From Gammaproteobacteria bacterium (GTDB lineage: Bacteria > Pseudomonadota > Gammaproteobacteria > Pseudomonadales > Pseudomonadaceae): 37,312 nucleotides of DNA. Positions 1-8,297 of the stretch are shown piece by piece. The stretch covers positions 1-37,312 of the forward strand of contig CAJCIO010000063.1 in the NCBI GenBank assembly GCA_903970465.1, read 5' to 3'. Under the pieces are notes generated by a model. That model was not told where the DNA came from. It made no database searches and was given only the letters and a program-made list of their open reading frames with translations. The first letter of the stretch is position 1, and each line of letters opens with the position of its first letter. The position numbers were made by a program, and so were the translations under genes.

Positions 1-4
1 TCTG

Positions 5-673
5 TTAATAGTAATCGGAGCCAGATTCTGGTGACTCATCACAATCTGGATCCTCTAATGTTTGGTATCGGTTGCGAATCGGTAGACCATGCTCTCTTCT
101 GATCGCATTTTCGGAAAAGCTTGAACCGCTGAATTGACCGAGACCCACCGCTCTTTTTTCCTCGCACATTGTGGAACCCGTCGCATTCCCTTTGACCTTC
201 CTATAAGCGTGAACGAGTTCGTGCGCTAATGAAATAAAACCATAATTGCTGTTATCTCTTTCATAAGAACGACCACGCGTACTGACATCGATATAATCTT
301 CAGGTCGCCAAGCAATAACAGCATGGGTTCCTTCACCAGGGTTTCCATTTGCATCCTTTTCAGAAAGCGTTTTGGCGGCCTTATTATGGCGGTCTGTCGT
401 AGGATCATTAGGAATATTGTGCTCAACACCATACTCCTCGAGTTGCGGTCCGGTCAGCACTGGAATGGTGAAGCTTTCACTACACAAGTTAATAAATACC
501 CCCCGAACCCCACTGCAATTACTAGTTATTTTAGATAGCAAAGTCGCGCCTGCACCCTGACCATCGTTGTATATTTTGCTTAGAGCGTTTTCAACAACGT
601 CAAACTCATGCTGAGTATCATGAATAACATGAATATAATCGGCAATATTGCTTGCAGTTATTTTGGATGGCAT
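5..673 (-). CDS. HopH1/NleD-like type III effector, zinc metalloprotease (M91 family)
   Basis: The 222-residue protein carries a HELVH zinc-protease motif at residues 151-155, a downstream EEKRAVG element (about 171-177) that should give the third zinc ligand, and a C-terminal SENAIRREHGLPIRNRYQ-like block characteristic of P. syringae HopH1 and E. coli NleD. NleD of this family cleaves host JNK and p38 kinases; that activity is established for NleD and only inferred here. Length is close to HopH1 (about 218). There is no Sec signal peptide and no Rhs or other carrier domain, so it is a stand-alone protein. The gene is visibly richer in A+T than its neighbours, and an hrp box lies 84 bp upstream of the ATG. 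The N-terminal 60 residues are not recognisable. An Rhs-type toxin of the same fold is the alternative. Confidence 0.82.
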   Translation of the reverse strand: MPSKITASNIADYIHVIHDTQHEFDVVENALSKIYNDGQGAGATLLSKITSNCSGVRGVFINLCSESFTIPVLTGPQLEEYGVEHNIPNDPTTDRHNKAAKTLSEKDANGNPGEGTHAVIAWRPEDYIDVSTRGRSYERDNSNYGFISLAHELVHAYRKVKGNATGSTMCEEKRAVGLGQFSGSSFSENAIRREHGLPIRNRYQTLEDPDCDESPESGSDYY

Positions 674-983
674 ATTTATAATTCCCGGCTATTTATTATT
701 GATGTGCTCATATTCATCCCTGACTGATGATGGTTATTGACACCGACAGGGCATTATGAGTGACCGAGGGAAGGAGCCTGGTTCCATTTTTTTCCCTTGG
801 GCCTGACCTGCGAGCGAGCGTAGTGGAGCGCGGGCGCTTATGGGGCCAGGTGCTGCGTCCAGATGGTGTGGAATACTCGAAGCCGACCGTAGCGACGAGG
901 AGGACTTTATCGAAAGCGACCCCGTCTTTATGCCACGCTGAATCAACGGCGCTGAACTCAGACTGAATCGCTGAACTTCACGC
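674..983. other. Intergenic stretch without a gene, holds the hrp box
   Basis: About 310 bp separate the effector-like gene from the upstream chemoreceptor gene. Apart from the hrp box at 757-785 and the AT-rich leader before the effector ATG, I see no convincing coding frame, tRNA or terminator. Short frames on both strands have no ribosome binding site and no recognisable residues. Confidence 0.6.
757..785 (-). promoter_or_regulatory. hrp box (HrpL-dependent promoter)
   Basis: Read on the minus strand the site is GGAACC, 16 bases, then TCACTCA. The published consensus is GGAACC-N15/16-CCACNNA, so only the first base of the second half differs. It points toward the effector-like gene and ends 84 bp before its ATG. 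This would place the gene under the extracytoplasmic-function sigma factor HrpL, together with the type III secretion genes elsewhere in the genome. Confidence 0.72.
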
Positions 984-2612
984 TTACATTTTGAAGCGTA
1001 TGACCACGGCATTCATTTCTGCGGCAAGGCGTGAAAGCTCATTACTGGCGACGGATGTCTGACCTGCGCCTTCGGTGCTGAGCGCAGACAAATCGCGGAT
1101 ACTGACCAGGTTGTGATCGATGGAGCGCGCAACTTGTGCCTGCTGCTCGGCGGCGGTGGCGATCAGGGTGTTCATCTCGGTAATCTCGCGAATGCTCTGG
1201 GCGATCTCCGTCAGGGCAGCACCTGCTTCATGCGCTACATTCAAGGTATCTTTTGCCCCGTCGCAACTGTCCTGCATCGACCGAGTGGCCAATTCAGAAC
1301 CATTGAGTATTGCGTCGATCATCTGCTCTATTTCTTGCGTCGATTGTTGTGTGCGGTGGGCAAGCGCTCTGACTTCGTCGGCTACCACGGCAAAGCCCCT
1401 TCCCTGCTCGCCTGCGCGCGCAGCTTCAATGGCCGCGTTGAGTGCCAGCAGGTTGGTCTGTTCGGCGATTTTTCTGATGACCGCCAATACCTTGCTGATG
1501 TCTTGCGACTGACCTGCGAGGCGTTGCACGTCGACGCTGGTCGCCAAGACGGTGGCGCTGAGCTTTTCAATCGCATTGACGGTACTGGAAACCCGATGAG
1601 TACCACGTACGGTTGAAGTGTTCGACGCCTTGGCGGCAGTGGAGGCAGCTGCGGCATTGCGCGCAACCTCATCGACCGCTGCGGTCATTTCATTGACTGC
1701 AGTGGCTGCTTGTTCGATTTCCTGGTTTTGCCGCCCAAGGCCTTCGCTGGATTGCGCCGTGATGGAGCTCATCTGTTCGGCGGCGGAGGCCAGCTGGGTG
1801 GATGAGCTGCTGATCAAACTGATCGTTTGACGCAAGTTTTTCTGCATGTTGGAGGTCGATTTCTGCAGTGCGGAAATTTCATCCTTACCTGAAAAACCGA
1901 CTTCCCCGCTGAGGTCTCCACTGGCAATCTTGTTATTGAGCACAAGCAACTCGTTGAGCGGGCGAACGATACTCCGGGTCAACAGCACCGCCAAAACTAC
2001 AGTGGCCAGCACCGACGCGAGAATAATCAGCCAAATGAATAAAATACCGGCTTGATATGACTGCTCTGAAGACTCGCCCACATAATTGGCCTGATCTTCA
2101 TTTATTTTAATCAATACATCGGCTGCGTCTTGCAGCACCTGCGCCACTGGCGCAATATTTGTATCCACATACGCGGTTACCGCGTCAATCGTACTGGTTC
2201 TACCGAGTTCAATGACGGCGTCCACCTGGCTTGAGAATTTATTGGCTGAAGAGTCCGCAGTCTGATAGCTTTCTCGCTCCTGACGGCCCGTTTCATCGGT
2301 AGGGGCAAAGGGTGCATAAGACGACACCTGCTTCAGCATTACGTCTCTAGACGCTTTCAACTGCGCGACCGCAAGCTCCTTGGACTTTGCATCGAGCACA
2401 ATGAAGCGGCGAACATTGAGACGTAGTCGTAACGTTGCAGTACTTATTTTATTGGCCACAGAAATGCTTGCCATAGCATCGGTCCGCAGCTCATTCAGAT
2501 TGGCCCTTAGCTCCTGCATTTTCCACAGAGAAATCCCCCCCAACGCAATGAGCAAACAGGTGATCAGCATAAAACTGAACCCGGCTCTAACCGACACGCT
2601 AAAATTTCTCAT
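984..2612 (-). CDS. Methyl-accepting chemotaxis protein
   Basis: Transmembrane chemoreceptor of about 542 residues. TM1 lies near residues 11-30, a four-helix-bundle-like periplasmic sensor domain follows (about 35-185), TM2 is near 190-212, then HAMP (from LTRSIVRPL) and the cytoplasmic coiled coil. The hairpin tip that binds CheA/CheW is intact ([20 protein letters not shown]). No NWETF-type pentapeptide ends the protein, so methylation probably does not use C-terminal CheR tethering. The ATG at 2612 was chosen over an in-frame start 49 codons upstream because it has AAGGT seven bases ahead and starts directly before TM1. The ligand is unknown. Confidence 0.93.
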   Translation of the reverse strand: MRNFSVSVRAGFSFMLITCLLIALGGISLWKMQELRANLNELRTDAMASISVANKISTATLRLRLNVRRFIVLDAKSKELAVAQLKASRDVMLKQVSSYAPFAPTDETGRQERESYQTADSSANKFSSQVDAVIELGRTSTIDAVTAYVDTNIAPVAQVLQDAADVLIKINEDQANYVGESSEQSYQAGILFIWLIILASVLATVVLAVLLTRSIVRPLNELLVLNNKIASGDLSGEVGFSGKDEISALQKSTSNMQKNLRQTISLISSSSTQLASAAEQMSSITAQSSEGLGRQNQEIEQAATAVNEMTAAVDEVARNAAAASTAAKASNTSTVRGTHRVSSTVNAIEKLSATVLATSVDVQRLAGQSQDISKVLAVIRKIAEQTNLLALNAAIEAARAGEQGRGFAVVADEVRALAHRTQQSTQEIEQMIDAILNGSELATRSMQDSCDGAKDTLNVAHEAGAALTEIAQSIREITEMNTLIATAAEQQAQVARSIDHNLVSIRDLSALSTEGAGQTSVASNELSRLAAEMNAVVIRFKM

Positions 2613-3039
2613 ATTATTACCTTTATGCAGAGCACGGAACCACGGGCGTATGAGGCTATCGACTGTGAGACTCAAACCTGCAGCAAGCATCTTGATTTTA
2701 TCGAATAAATATCTCAACCTCTTGAAATACAGAACATTTAATTTCCGAAGAAAACACAAATAAAATTAAACACACGTTTTGCACCGAAATACCATCAATT
2801 AATTTAAACTTTCGGAAAGGTTTCTTGCCCTTCTCTAAAGGGCTCACGGGACGCTTGCAGGCATCACCCGCGCTACAACTACCTGAGTGCTCGAGTTTTG
2901 CCTCGATTGAGGTGCAGGTTGAAGTATTTCAGATTGTTGATCGAATTCAGCATGGAAGCTGAACAACCTTCGCGCCCGCTTGCCCTACCGATCCGCTTTT
3001 GGCAGTAACGAAGCCCTCGCCTACTGGCGTGCGCGATAT
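2613..3039. other. Intergenic stretch, nothing identified
   Basis: About 430 bp between the start of the chemoreceptor gene and the end of the sigma-54 regulator gene. The part next to the chemoreceptor is AT-rich and probably carries its promoter. I see no gene, RNA or clear terminator hairpin here. Confidence 0.5.
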
Positions 3040-4359
3040 TCAATCGAGTCGCCCAAGGCTTTTCAGGCGTCTGTAAAGCGTTCGCTCACTCACGCCTAAT
3101 TCTTTAGCAAGCGCTGTTCGTGAACCACTGAACGTATTCAACCGATGCGCGATAGCTTGAAGCTCTTTGGTATTTTTTGTGCTCACCGCAAGCATGGGTG
3201 TGTCGTCACGAAGCTCCGCAGGCAAATCTTGTTCCCTGATGATCCCGTCATCACTGAGCAGCCGCGCTCGTTCAAGGATATTCTTGAGCTCCCTGATGTT
3301 TCCAGGAAACGCATAGCGTTGCAGGCGCTGCATTGCCGTCGGATCAATGGTGCCTCTGCTGCCAGGGGCAATACGTTGCAGATGGCTTTCTATCAGCAGC
3401 GGCAGGTCTTCGCTGCGCTCGCGAAGCGGAGGCAGCACGATCGGAAATGCGCTGATTCGGTAGTACAGGTCCTGACGAAAAGTCCCTTCCTCGACCATCC
3501 TTCTCAACGGCTTGTGGGTGGCCGCGACCAGACGAAAATCCGAGTGCACCGTACGCAGGCTACCCACAGGCCTGAAGCTGCCGGATTCAATCAGTCGCAA
3601 CAGCTTGACCTGCATCGACAACGGCACATCGCCAATTTCATCGAGAAACAGCGTCCCACCGTGGGCGGCTTCCACCAGGCCGGTCTTCTTGTACAGCGCT
3701 CCGGTGAACGCCCCTTTCTCATGGCCAAACAATTCACTCTCGAAAAGCGACTCGCTGAGTCCGGTGCAATCAACCACCACCAAAGGACCGTTGGCGTGCA
3801 GGCTCGCATGATGAAGCGCCTTGGCGAACAGTTCCTTTCCGGTACCCGACTCCCCCTGCAGCAGCACCGGGATCATCGACGGTGCCGCTCTCTGCAAAGT
3901 ACTCAGCGCCGCTTTGAATGCGGGCGACTTTCCTACCAGCCCCTGCTTCTGTGGCTGTGCAGAAGCCAGCCCAACGGAGTTCAAACGTTCGACGTACGCA
4001 ACGACCTGCCCCTGGCGATCCAGTATCGGACGTAATTCGACATCGACATGCTCGGGTCCACGGGGGGTGTGATGGATATGCAGCACTCGTTCGGCACGAT
4101 GGCTCTCGAACGCCTTGCGCATCGGGCAGTGCTCTCCGGCCTGGTCGCATGGCACCGCGTATTCATGAGATACCTTGAAGCACTTGGCACCAATATGCGG
4201 TTTGCCCTCAACGCCGAAGTGGCGCTGGTAGGCGCTATTGGCGGCAACGATGTTGTACTCGATATCCAGGATGATCATCGGGCAATCATCGTGCTCAAGG
4301 TAAGACGCCAGCGCCTGAACATCGGCAGCGTCAGTGGCGATCATGTCGGTGGTGTTCAT
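3040..4359 (-). CDS. fisR: FisR-like sigma-54-dependent activator, sulfane-sulfur sensing
   Basis: Bacterial enhancer-binding protein of about 439 residues with an N-terminal PAS-like sensor (about 15-125), an AAA+ domain with Walker A GESGTGKE and the sigma-54 contact loop GAFTGA, Walker B LFLDEIG, and a C-terminal Fis-type helix-turn-helix (ALAKELGVSERTLYRRLKSL). The sensor has cysteines at 60, 71 and 78; spacings 11 and 7 equal those of C53, C64 and C71 in Cupriavidus FisR, which reacts with sulfane sulfur and activates pdo and sqr. It is divergent from exactly such genes. ATG 4359 was chosen; a TTG four codons upstream has no better ribosome binding site. Specificity is inferred from the cysteine pattern and context. 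Confidence 0.85.
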   Translation of the reverse strand: MNTTDMIATDAADVQALASYLEHDDCPMIILDIEYNIVAANSAYQRHFGVEGKPHIGAKCFKVSHEYAVPCDQAGEHCPMRKAFESHRAERVLHIHHTPRGPEHVDVELRPILDRQGQVVAYVERLNSVGLASAQPQKQGLVGKSPAFKAALSTLQRAAPSMIPVLLQGESGTGKELFAKALHHASLHANGPLVVVDCTGLSESLFESELFGHEKGAFTGALYKKTGLVEAAHGGTLFLDEIGDVPLSMQVKLLRLIESGSFRPVGSLRTVHSDFRLVAATHKPLRRMVEEGTFRQDLYYRISAFPIVLPPLRERSEDLPLLIESHLQRIAPGSRGTIDPTAMQRLQRYAFPGNIRELKNILERARLLSDDGIIREQDLPAELRDDTPMLAVSTKNTKELQAIAHRLNTFSGSRTALAKELGVSERTLYRRLKSLGRLD

Positions 4360-4385
4360 GCCGTCATCCAAGTTGGGTCAAAAAG

Positions 4386-4437
4386 TCTGCCACACACTGC
4401 CACCAACTGCCAACGCGACTGCCACTTTGATGGCAGT
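4386..4437. promoter_or_regulatory. Candidate enhancer (UAS): four phased TCTGCCA/ACTGCCA repeats and an inverted TGGCAGT
   Basis: TCTGCCA at 4386-4392 is followed by ACTGCCA at 4396, 4406 and 4418, and the reverse complement TGGCAGT is at 4431-4437. The direct copies start 10, 10 and 12 bases apart, about one helical turn each, and the last copy with TGGCAGT forms a 7-bp inverted repeat around a 6-bp spacer. The block sits about 70-120 bp upstream of the -24/-12 promoter, the usual place for enhancer-binding-protein sites. It is probably bound by the divergently encoded FisR-like protein and may also affect that gene's own transcription. Confidence 0.6.
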
Positions 4438-4504
4438 CCCACGACAGAAGGCTTCCCGAAGCGAATCGGACTCAATAAAACCGAGGCTTGACGCCCTTTC
4501 CGGC

Positions 4505-4521
4505 TTGGCACGGATATTGAC
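4505..4521 (+). promoter_or_regulatory. Sigma-54 (-24/-12) promoter
   Basis: TTGGCACGGATATTGAC fits the consensus YTGGCACGRNNNTTGCW at every position except the C of the -12 GC and the final base. It lies 33 bp before the ATG of the dioxygenase gene, which has AGGAG at 4541. With a sigma-54 activator gene divergent from it, this is the likely start of the three-gene sulfur operon. Confidence 0.72.
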
Positions 4522-4553
4522 TCCTATGGCATAACGCCTCAGGAGCATCCTCG

Positions 4554-5438
4554 ATGAAGATCAGTGAAAACATTTGGCTTGAAGCGTTCTTTGACGAGCC
4601 AACGTCGACAGTGACCTATCTGTTGCTCGACACGGTGACCCACTCCTGCGCACTCATTGATAGCGTGCTGAATTACGATTCCAAGTCTGGCCGTACCAGC
4701 ACTCATTCCGCAGATCGCCTGATTCAGCGCGTGCGGGAACTGGAAGCATCGGTAGAGTGGATTCTGGAAACCCACGTACATGCTGACCACCTCACCGCCG
4801 CTACTTATTTGAAAGAACAGTTGGGCGGCAAGATCGCTATCGGCAATCACATCTGCGAGGTACAGGAGGTGTTTGCCGACCTGTTCGCCAGCGAGCCCGA
4901 TTTCAAGCGCGATGGAAGCCAGTTCGATGCACTACTGCAGGACCAGGAGGCATTCCGCATTGGCAACCTCTCGGCCATGGCCCTGCACACCCCAGGTCAT
5001 ACGCCCGCCTGCATGACCTATGTCGTCTACGACAACGAGCACACCCTGGCCTTTGTCGGTGACACGCTGTTCATGCCCGATTACGGCACAGCAAGGTGTG
5101 ACTTCCCGGGAGGGGATGCCAGGACATTGTTTCGTTCAATGAAGAAAATCCTGGCTCTGCCTCCTACCACTCAAATATTCCTCTGCCATGACTATCGCCC
5201 GAACGGCCGACCTCTGGCCTTTCAGACTAGCGTGCAAGCGCAGAACGCCGAGAACATCCACGTGCATGAAGGCATTGGCGAAGACGATTTCGTCAAGATG
5301 AGAGAAGCAAGGGACGCGACTCTGGAGATGCCGGGACTGCTCCTGCCCTCGGTCCAGATCAATATGCGCAGCGGTCACCTGCCCGAGCCTGAATCGAATG
5401 GCATTCGCTACCTGAAGATCCCGCTCAATACCTTTTGA
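4554..5438 (+). CDS. Persulfide (sulfur) dioxygenase, ETHE1/Blh type metallo-beta-lactamase fold
   Basis: The 294-residue protein has the iron-binding metallo-beta-lactamase set: THVHADH (His74, His76, Asp78, His79), HTPGHTP (His149), GDTLF (Asp170) and CHDY (His212). The ARCDFPGGDA segment matches the RTDFQGGDA-type signature of ETHE1 persulfide dioxygenases rather than beta-lactamases or glyoxalase II. The expected reaction is glutathione persulfide plus O2 to sulfite and glutathione in the cytoplasm. It is first gene behind the -24/-12 promoter, 32 bp ahead of the SQR fusion gene, and a FisR-like activator is divergent. There is no signal peptide. The family is firm; the substrate is inferred from motifs and neighbours. 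Confidence 0.9.
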   Translation: MKISENIWLEAFFDEPTSTVTYLLLDTVTHSCALIDSVLNYDSKSGRTSTHSADRLIQRVRELEASVEWILETHVHADHLTAATYLKEQLGGKIAIGNHICEVQEVFADLFASEPDFKRDGSQFDALLQDQEAFRIGNLSAMALHTPGHTPACMTYVVYDNEHTLAFVGDTLFMPDYGTARCDFPGGDARTLFRSMKKILALPPTTQIFLCHDYRPNGRPLAFQTSVQAQNAENIHVHEGIGEDDFVKMREARDATLEMPGLLLPSVQINMRSGHLPEPESNGIRYLKIPLNTF

Positions 5439-5470
5439 AAGCCTTCATCAATTGACTCGGGAAGTATGTA

Positions 5471-7153
5471 ATGCAACTTAACAAGCTGACCACCGATCTG
5501 GCCATATCGGCTCAGGTGACGGTAGATGACGTCAAGGAACTCGCTGCGCAGGGCGTGCGTACGCTGATTTGTAACAGGCCTGATAACGAGGCAGCCGACC
5601 AGCCGTCACAGGACGCCATTGGCCGGGCGGCAGCCGCGCAAGGTTTGACTTTTCACTACCTGCCGACCTCGACCCGCGACATTGCCGATGCAACCGTCGA
5701 TGCCTTTGCCGCAATACTCCAACAGGCACCCATGCCGGCCGTTGCCTACTGTCGCTCCGGCACCCGCGCGGCAATGCTTTGGGCGCTTTCGCAGGCAGGC
5801 AGTCTAAGCCTGGACACCCTCTCGAAAGTCACCAAAGAGGCTCAAGTCGATATCTCCCCAGTGGCTCGCAGGATTGAGGCTCGCAAGCGGCTGCCCGGGC
5901 GACATCCGCATAGCCATCACCAGGTCGTCATCGTAGGCGCCGGCTCCGCAGGCATTGCCACGGCTGCAAGCCTGAAGAACCGGCATCCTGGACTGGAAAT
6001 CGTATTGATAGACCCTGCTGACGCGCATTACTACCAGCCTGGGTGGACCATGGTCGGGGGCGGGATATTCAAAGCCAGGTCTACTGTTCGTACGATGGCA
6101 TCAGTGATCCCGAAAGATGTGCAGTGGATCAAGGAATCGGTCGTTGCCTTCGATCCAGAATCCAATGCCCTGATGCTTGAAAATGGCCGCGTGGTTCAAT
6201 ACCAGCAACTCATCGTGTGCCCAGGCTTGAAGCTTGACTGGGCAGCGATCGATGGGTTGCCCGAAGCGCTGGGCAGCCATGGCGTTACGTCCAATTACCG
6301 CTACGACCTGGCACCTTACACCTGGAAATTGGTACAGCAACTCAAATCAGGCAAGGCGCTGTTCACTCAACCGCCGATGCCGATCAAGTGCGCAGGTGCA
6401 CCGCAAAAAGCGCTGTACCTGTCCTGTGATTACTGGTTGAAGCATGACCTTCAAGGCCTAGTGAACACTCGGTTCTTCAATGCGGGCGCGGTGCTGTTCG
6501 GTGTCGCCGAGTACGTCCCGGCGCTCACCGCGTATATGGAGAAATATGCGGTTGACCTGATGTTCAGCCATAAACTGGTTGCCGTCGACGGCCCCAACCA
6601 ACAGGCAACGTTTTTGCGCACCCACACAGACGGCACTGTGGAAACTGTCGTCGAGTCATTTGACATGCTCCACGTCGTTCCGCCCCAAGTGGCACCTGAC
6701 TTCATCCGTAACAGTCCCTTGGTTGATGCAGGGGGTTGGGTCAACGTAGACCCTGTAACACTCAGGCATCGTTTATTTGCCAACATCCACGCACTGGGTG
6801 ATGTGGTCAACACCACCAATGCGAAAACCATGGCCGCAGCGCGCAAACAGGCGCCGGTAGTGGCCATTAACGTCCTGGTAGCCCTCGGCCTAAAAACCAA
6901 CCGCGCCGCTTATAACGGTTACGGTTCCTGCCCGCTGACTGTAGAGCGCGGCAAGATCGTGTTGGCCGAGTTTCTGTACGGGGGCACGTTGGCGCCCAGT
7001 TTCCCGCGCTGGTTGTTGGAGGGCCGCGAACCGTCGCGGCTGGCCTGGTTTTTGAAAGCGCGAATTCTCCCGCCCTTCTACTGGCACTGCATGCTCAAAG
7101 GGCGCGAATGGCTTGCTGATACTCAGACGATAGAGCAGGAAACTGAAGCATGA
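5471..7153 (+). CDS. Rhodanese/phosphatase-like (TIGR01244-type) domain fused to sulfide:quinone oxidoreductase
   Basis: Two modules in 560 residues. Residues 1-125 resemble the Blh-type DUF442/TIGR01244 domain with active-site loop CRSGTR (Cys94-Arg99). Residues 150-540 are a flavoprotein with the FAD-binding VGAGSAG (Gly156, 158, 161) and the SQR redox cysteines in KCAGAPQK (Cys307) and YGSCPL (Cys487), as in type II/human-like SQOR. SQR oxidises H2S at the membrane face and passes electrons to quinone, producing persulfide; the N-terminal domain could relay sulfane sulfur to an acceptor such as glutathione. The ATG overlaps nothing and follows the dioxygenase stop by 32 bp; the stop overlaps the exporter ATG (ATGA). 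Fusions of this design are known in Blh proteins, so it is not a sequencing artefact. Confidence 0.88.
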   Translation: MQLNKLTTDLAISAQVTVDDVKELAAQGVRTLICNRPDNEAADQPSQDAIGRAAAAQGLTFHYLPTSTRDIADATVDAFAAILQQAPMPAVAYCRSGTRAAMLWALSQAGSLSLDTLSKVTKEAQVDISPVARRIEARKRLPGRHPHSHHQVVIVGAGSAGIATAASLKNRHPGLEIVLIDPADAHYYQPGWTMVGGGIFKARSTVRTMASVIPKDVQWIKESVVAFDPESNALMLENGRVVQYQQLIVCPGLKLDWAAIDGLPEALGSHGVTSNYRYDLAPYTWKLVQQLKSGKALFTQPPMPIKCAGAPQKALYLSCDYWLKHDLQGLVNTRFFNAGAVLFGVAEYVPALTAYMEKYAVDLMFSHKLVAVDGPNQQATFLRTHTDGTVETVVESFDMLHVVPPQVAPDFIRNSPLVDAGGWVNVDPVTLRHRLFANIHALGDVVNTTNAKTMAAARKQAPVVAINVLVALGLKTNRAAYNGYGSCPLTVERGKIVLAEFLYGGTLAPSFPRWLLEGREPSRLAWFLKARILPPFYWHCMLKGREWLADTQTIEQETEA

Positions 7154-7977
7154 TCGAGCACGACATCCTGGGCGTGATCTTAGGCTCGGTGATCGGTGCG
7201 GTGCTGGCGTTGACCGGTGCCGGGGGCGGCATCCTTGCCGTACCTGTATTGGTATTCGGCCTGGGGCTGAGCATGGTGCAGGCTGCCCCCGTGGGCTTGT
7301 TGGCCGTAGGCCTGGCCGCCAGCGTGGGTGCGCTCCTTGGCTTGCATCAAGGCGTGGTGCGCTACCGCGCCGCCGGCCTGGTCTCCGCCATCGGCATCCT
7401 TGCAGCGCCATTGGGGCTGTACCTCGGGCAGCACATCCCCAACGCGCCACTGGCATTGATGTTTTCCGTGGTGCTGGCTTACGCCAGTTTCCGGATCCTG
7501 CGAAATGCCAGCAGAACATTGCACGGCGGCCCTGCCATGCCGCCCCCCGAAGCGCTTCCGTGTGTACTGAACCCGACTAGGGGCCGCCTGCGCTGGACCC
7601 TGCCCTGCGCGCGCGCGTTGGCTTTCACGGGGTTCACCTCTGGATTGCTTTCAGGACTGCTGGGGGTCGGAGGCGGGTTCGTCATCATCCCTGCACTGAC
7701 GCGCTATACCAATCTGGAAACCAAAAGCATCGTCGCCACTTCGCTCGCGGTAATTGCCATTGTTTCACTCGGCGGGGTTACCACGGCGGCACTGACCGGC
7801 CTGATGTACTGGCCAGCCGCCATTCCGTTCGCGCTTGGGGCGGTAATAGGGTTGCTGGCGGGCAGGCAGGTTGCACACAAACTGGCCGGGCCACGCTTGC
7901 AGCAGGCCTTCGCACTCGTCGGTGTGTCAGCGGCTGTGATGCTAGCCATCAGCGTTCTCGGGGTCGGGCCTAGCTAG
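7150..7977 (+). CDS. TauE/SafE family sulfite/organosulfonate exporter
   Basis: A 275-residue, very hydrophobic inner-membrane protein with two homologous halves of about four helices. Each half opens with the glycine-rich family motif (GAGGGILAVPVL near 24-35 and GLLGVGGGFVIIPAL near 168-182). Its ATG overlaps the stop of the SQR fusion gene as ATGA, indicating translational coupling. In this context it would export sulfite formed by the dioxygenase. The transported anion is inferred from the operon, not from the sequence. Confidence 0.88.
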   Translation: MIEHDILGVILGSVIGAVLALTGAGGGILAVPVLVFGLGLSMVQAAPVGLLAVGLAASVGALLGLHQGVVRYRAAGLVSAIGILAAPLGLYLGQHIPNAPLALMFSVVLAYASFRILRNASRTLHGGPAMPPPEALPCVLNPTRGRLRWTLPCARALAFTGFTSGLLSGLLGVGGGFVIIPALTRYTNLETKSIVATSLAVIAIVSLGGVTTAALTGLMYWPAAIPFALGAVIGLLAGRQVAHKLAGPRLQQAFALVGVSAAVMLAISVLGVGPS

Positions 7978-8297
7978 TGGCTGCCCTGCCCAGTCACCCA
8001 GGTCAGATGGATAAATTCATGAGCATCACGAGTCAATTCAACCCGTAGGCTTCACTCGGCAAAGATAGGTGCATTTCAGCAATTGGCACCCTCTACATCA
8101 TGAAACCAGGCCAACGACCCTCGATGATTGCCGTAGCCCGAACGGGAAGCGCGTAATCGACCTTTCCCTTATTATGGAGGTGCCGCAGCCCTGCAACCTT
8201 GGTGTCTGTGGCGGTCAGCCGCGCGGTGGCGACCGGCCTCCGTACCTTCGGACCGACTGCTATTTGAATGAATTGATGGCTCACTGAGGCCTGAACG
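7978..8297. other. Intergenic stretch between sulfur operon and mdcR
   Basis: About 320 bp. A 72-codon frame at 8069-8287 has no ribosome binding site and no protein-like composition, so I do not call it. The stretch probably carries the mdcR promoter. No hairpin with a T-run follows the exporter gene. Confidence 0.5.

Noticed and set aside
734..1012. Frames opposite the hrp-box region
   Set aside because: Low-complexity composition, no ribosome binding site; the hrp box explains the only clear signal.
1113..1616. Long plus-strand frame inside the chemoreceptor gene
   Set aside because: Antisense shadow of the conserved signalling domain; GC-rich codon bias creates it.
8069..8287. 72-codon plus-strand frame upstream of mdcR
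   Set aside because: No ribosome binding site, rich in His, Arg and Cys, no family resemblance; likely promoter DNA.
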